Source: Entonaema liquescens (lineage: Eukaryota > Ascomycota > Sordariomycetes > Xylariales > Xylariaceae). Taken from it: a DNA stretch of 64,000 nucleotides. The translations under genes were made by a program, and so were the position numbers. This document shows positions 60,114-64,000 of this stretch, one piece after another. Under the pieces are notes generated by a model. The model was not told the DNA's origin, made no database searches, and saw only the letters and a program-made list of their open reading frames with translations. Position 1 is the stretch's first letter, and the number at the start of each line of letters is the position of its first letter. Location of the stretch: positions 744,001-808,000 of the forward strand of contig CADCSX010000010.1 in the NCBI GenBank assembly GCA_902805475.1, written 5' to 3'.

Positions 60114-61058
60114 CTTGGAAGTTGTATCTAGAATTTAATAGCAGTGCCCAGAGATGAATCTTGTTAGAGATCCAATACAATATTAGCAGCTACTAGACAA
60201 ATCCATAAAGAGCAGAGTCGAAGTGGTAAGCATATACAGCCGATATACTGCAGCCAGATAGGAAGAGCAAGAATGCAGATTACACGTATGATTGCCTTAT
60301 GTTAAGCCGCTTGACTCGAAAGGCTACAAATGAAAAAGGGTGATGCAGATGATGGATCAGATGAAAGATGAAAGATGAACTAGATGCGCTTAGGACGTCA
60401 TTTGATGCGAATTGCACGTGTACCAGCCAGGCACGCTGCACATGCGCCTACCAAGTAGCTAAGCATTAGTCCTTGCATTACCTCAGCTGTTTTAGGGAGT
60501 AGCTCTAGGTACAGTTAGGTATCTTAATAGGTAGTTCGGTACCTATGTAGGTACCTAGGCTTACTCTAATATCCGGTTTTTAAACTCAGGTCTTTTCTCT
60601 TTTCTACCCCGCCCAGGACATAGATAGGCCCGTATCAGTGGGGCCGCACTTGTTGTCCCGGCAACAGCCTCTATCTTCTATTGATATTTTTAATGGGTCT
60701 TCCCACAACATTAGTGCGAAGCACAGACTTCGAAGAATACAACATCGTGTCGCGTCTCTTTTCCTTGCACAATTATTGACCAAACCCAACTTCTACATAT
60801 GTATGTACAAACCCTACACGTCCCACCTTAATCCTTGACAAAGCCGAGACGCCTTCTCCGTCACACCAGATTCCATTTCGCTAGTGACTTTCTGAATTAA
60901 TTCATTGTTCAATTATTCCCCATGAGCTAGCCAATCGAACTGTTTCCCTTGTTTAAAACTCTACCTCTCCTCGCTCTGTGTTAAGGTAGCTCAAACTTAT
61001 TTGTTAGCTTTAAGTAGCAGCTTACAATATCCAACTAAATCCGATTACAACAGCCACA
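60114..61058. other. divergent intergenic region of PHAF1 and kinesin-5
   Basis: 945 bp between the two start codons, so a shared upstream region for two conserved genes. It is rich in GGTACC/TACCTAGG variants at 60509-60562 and in pyrimidines close to the kinesin start. No tRNA or other gene seen. Confidence 0.55.
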
Positions 61059-64000
61059 ATGCAGGGCCGCTCTCATAGGAGCGAAAGGCCCTCAACAGCG
61101 TCTAGCACACGCTCTGGTGCTTCCGCCCGTTCTGGTGCTCCCGTCCGCTCTGGTATTCGACCACCTGCGAATAGAACTTCATCGCTCCGAAATCAAGCTC
61201 TCCATCATCATACCGCCGTTGCCGGGAGAATTCCCAGGAATACAGCGCCTTCACCAGCCGAGTCATTATCATCTTCCGCTACCTTAGGCGCCAAGCGTAA
61301 GGAGCGTGATTACGAGATAGAGACGAGCGCGGAGACCAATATCGATGTCGTTGTCAGATGCCGAGGACGTAATGACAGAGAAGTACAGGAGAACAGCGCC
61401 GTTGTCGTTTCTACCGAAGGTGTGAAGGGTAAACTAGTCGAATTATCAATGGGCCCAAGTGCCTTAAGCAACAAGACATACAACTTTGACCGCGTCTTCT
61501 CACAAGCTGCCGACCAGAGCGTGTTATATGATGATGTAGTGAAGCCTATACTCGAGGAGGTACGTCGTTCAAACTAATATTCAGTTCAACCCTGTATTAA
61601 TTTCTGCTCAGATGCTTGGTGGATACAATTGCACTATATTTGCCTATGGCCAGACCGGTACTGGCAAAACATACACAATGTCTGGTGATATGAACACCAC
61701 TTTAGGCCTCCTATCTGACGATGCCGGAATTATCCCTCGAGTTTTGCACTCTCTCTTCAGCAAGCTAGACGCAGAAAACACCGACAGCTTCGTCAAATGC
61801 TCATTTATCGAACTGTACAATGAGGAACTCCGAGACTTAATTTCCGTCGAGGAAAATGCTAAGCTAAAGATATTCGACGACGCGTCCCGAAGAGGTCACG
61901 CGACTACAGTTGTACAGGGCATGCAGGAGACGCATATCAAGAATGCCGCAGAGGGTATCAAACTCTTACAAGACGGTAGTCTGAAACGGCAAGTGGCAGC
62001 TACCAAATGCAACGACCTAAGTAGTCGAAGTCATACCGTGTTTACCATCACGGCGTGTGTCAAACAAACCGAAGACGGTGCTGAGTACGTTAGTGCTGGA
62101 AAGCTGAATCTAGTCGATCTTGCTGGCAGCGAGAACATACAGCGTTCCGGGGCTGAAAACAAGAGAGCTGCGGAGGCTGGCCTGATCAACAAAAGTTTGC
62201 TTACTCTCGGGCGCGTTATCAACGCGCTAGTTGACCGCAGCTCACATATCCCCTACCGAGAATCAAAGTTGACGAGGTTGCTACAAGACTCTTTAGGTGG
62301 CCGCACGAAGACCTGTATCATCGCCACAATCTCCCCGGCGAAAAGCAATCTCGAAGAGACCATATCAACTCTCGATTATGCCTTTAGGGCGAAAAATATT
62401 CGAAATAAGCCTCAGGTCAACCAGAGGATTAATAAAGAAACCCTTCTTAGGGAATTCACCCACGAGATTGAACGACTTCGAAGCGAGTTGATCATGACCC
62501 GTCAACGCAATGGTGTCTATCTATCGAATGAGAGTTACGAAGAGATGACCGCGGAGAGCGAATCACGCAGGATCCGAAATGAGGAACAGGCTGCCAAGAT
62601 CGAATCCCTAGAATCCAACCTGCGAAACAAAGTTCAAGAATTGCTCTCCTTAACTTCCAGTTTTATGGGCTTGAAGAAGGACCACGATGCCACTAAGGCT
62701 CAGCTTGACGAGACTCAGGGTGTTCTCGATCAGACTGAGTTAGTGCTCGAAGCAACTCGCAAGAGTCTCGCTGAGGAGACTCACTTGCGTAAAGCACATC
62801 AAAAAACTGAAGAGCAGATGCAAGTAATTGGCGGCGAACTTATCACTACGATTCATAAGACTATCAAAGATGTGGGTGGACTACATGCCAAAAATAAAAG
62901 AAAATCAGATATCCAGTCGTTGAACAGGACGAACTGGAGAACAGCTCAAGACGAAGTGTCCGATGTAACTTCGCTAGTTGAAGGCCGCGTGGAGGAGTTT
63001 CGAAACGAGCAACAGCAGCATATATCGAATATCTCGGAGCGAATGTATTCATTCGTACAGGGTGAACTACAAAAACTGTCTACCACTCAATCATTCCTCG
63101 ACCAGAACCTAGAGCTCTTCGCTCAATCTAAGAAAGAATTGATGGAACAGAAAGAGAAGTCGAAAGAAGAGATGGATGAAGTCCTCGAAGAGATCAAAGA
63201 AGTTCGGGACCACATCAAAGAAAAGGTGGGCGAGAGTCTTCAGGCCATCGCGACGGCAGCCGAAAGAATAGCTCAGGATGTCCTTAGCGAACTAGGCATT
63301 TTTCACACCCAATTGCACACATCGTACTCTTCTCTTGGCAAGGATTTCAAGACTATTTTTGAAGAGCTGTTAAAACATATCGCTTCCCAAAAGAAGGAAT
63401 CCGATCGTCTCAGGGAACAACTTCGCCAGGCCAGCAACACGATCGTCCAGTCGAACGCTTCTATCTCGACGCAGCTACAAGAAGTTGTCAATGAAGAGCG
63501 ACGGCAAGCAGCTAATGAACGACAGAATCTCTTGGTGCAGATCGCAACTCTCATCAATTCTCAAGCTGAGGTGCAAGAGTTGCGTCTGGCGGACAAAACT
63601 GTATCCATCCAGAAGAGCGTGCAAGAGAATAGTGCTGCTCTGGAAAGCAGCATGGCGCAATATTCACAGGGGATGGATAGTTGGAACGAGAAGGAAACTC
63701 AACTTCTCGATGAAGTTGCCAATTCTCGTGACACCTTGAAGACTAAACTAAAGGACGATTGGACGGTAAGATAGCCTTGAAATTCTCTGCTTACCATAAT
63801 GCTAACAACGTAACAGGTTGCAAATAACCATAGTACTTCTATTCAGGATACAACCAAATCAGTACACGCCGAGACAGTGCGCGTTGTCGACGAACAAATG
63901 AAGGATCTTCACGAGCAGATGACTTCCCTGGATGATTTCGTTTCTCGTGCACGCTCGCAAAACGCCCTACACCACGATCATCACGCCGATTCGGTGGAGA
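61059..64000 (+). CDS. bimC: kinesin-5 (BimC/Eg5/Cut7-type) mitotic motor, 3' end beyond window
   Basis: Exons 61059-61559, 61612-63765 and 63817 onward; the last reaches the window edge still open. At least 946 aa are visible. Kinesin-5 motors are bipolar homotetramers that slide antiparallel spindle microtubules. A Ser/Arg-rich N-terminal extension precedes the motor: NIDVVVRCRGRNDREVQENS, P-loop GQTGTGKT, switch I SSRSHTVF, switch II DLAGSE, and INALVDRSSHIPYRESKLTR. The neck (DYAFRAKNIRNKPQVNQR) places the motor at the N-terminus, which with the long coiled coil (EQAAKIESLESNLRNKVQEL and onward) indicates a plus-end-directed kinesin-5. The C-terminal BimC box, which would carry the Cdk1 site, must lie outside the window. 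No frame breaks in the visible part. Confidence 0.95.

Overview
The window is a stretch of nuclear chromosome from a filamentous ascomycete (Pezizomycotina, most likely Sordariomycetes; an order such as Xylariales is only a guess). The evidence is short GT-AG introns of about 45-100 nt with CTAAC-like branch points, a het-C gene, a one-chain fungal urease, GH45 and GH7 cellulases, a Zn2Cys6 regulator and a highly reducing polyketide synthase. Gene-poor, AT-rich spacers carry a recurring short palindrome (TACCTAGGTA).

Layout. 0.5-7 kb, minus strand: a secreted EEP-fold phosphodiesterase, a GH45 endoglucanase and het-C. 11.4-12.9 kb: an HMG-box protein. 14.4-20.1 kb, minus strand: urease and the SAGA subunit Ngg1/Ada3. 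20-24.8 kb: nearly empty, with one small two-exon candidate gene. 24.8-28.3 kb: a compact GH7 endoglucanase beside a Zn2Cys6 regulator. 28.3-33.3 kb: decayed coding-like DNA. 33.3-34.6 kb, minus strand: a paraoxonase-like propeller. 38.1-45 kb: two paralogous SAT4/rhodopsin-domain membrane proteins separated by 4 kb of spacer. 46-58.2 kb: a compact secondary-metabolite cluster (MFS exporter, FSH1-type hydrolase, 13-exon HR-PKS). 58.5-64 kb: two conserved genes, a PHAF1/UPF0183-family protein and a kinesin-5 motor that runs off the window edge.

The cluster makes sense as a unit. The HR-PKS (KS-AT-DH-MT-ER-KR-ACP) has no release domain. The FSH1 hydrolase next to it belongs to the family of LovG, the release thioesterase of lovastatin synthesis, and shares a divergent promoter region with the PKS. 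The MFS pump sits tail-to-tail with the hydrolase. The two SAT4 proteins upstream may or may not belong. The product is unknown.

A caution: four genes (HMG-box, MFS, PKS, PHAF1) are broken by single-base frame shifts, six in all, and each can be placed at a homopolymer run. Correcting them gives total coding lengths divisible by three and continuous family motifs. Because conserved genes are hit as well as the cluster, assembly error is the likeliest cause, although real decay of the PKS cannot be excluded from sequence alone.
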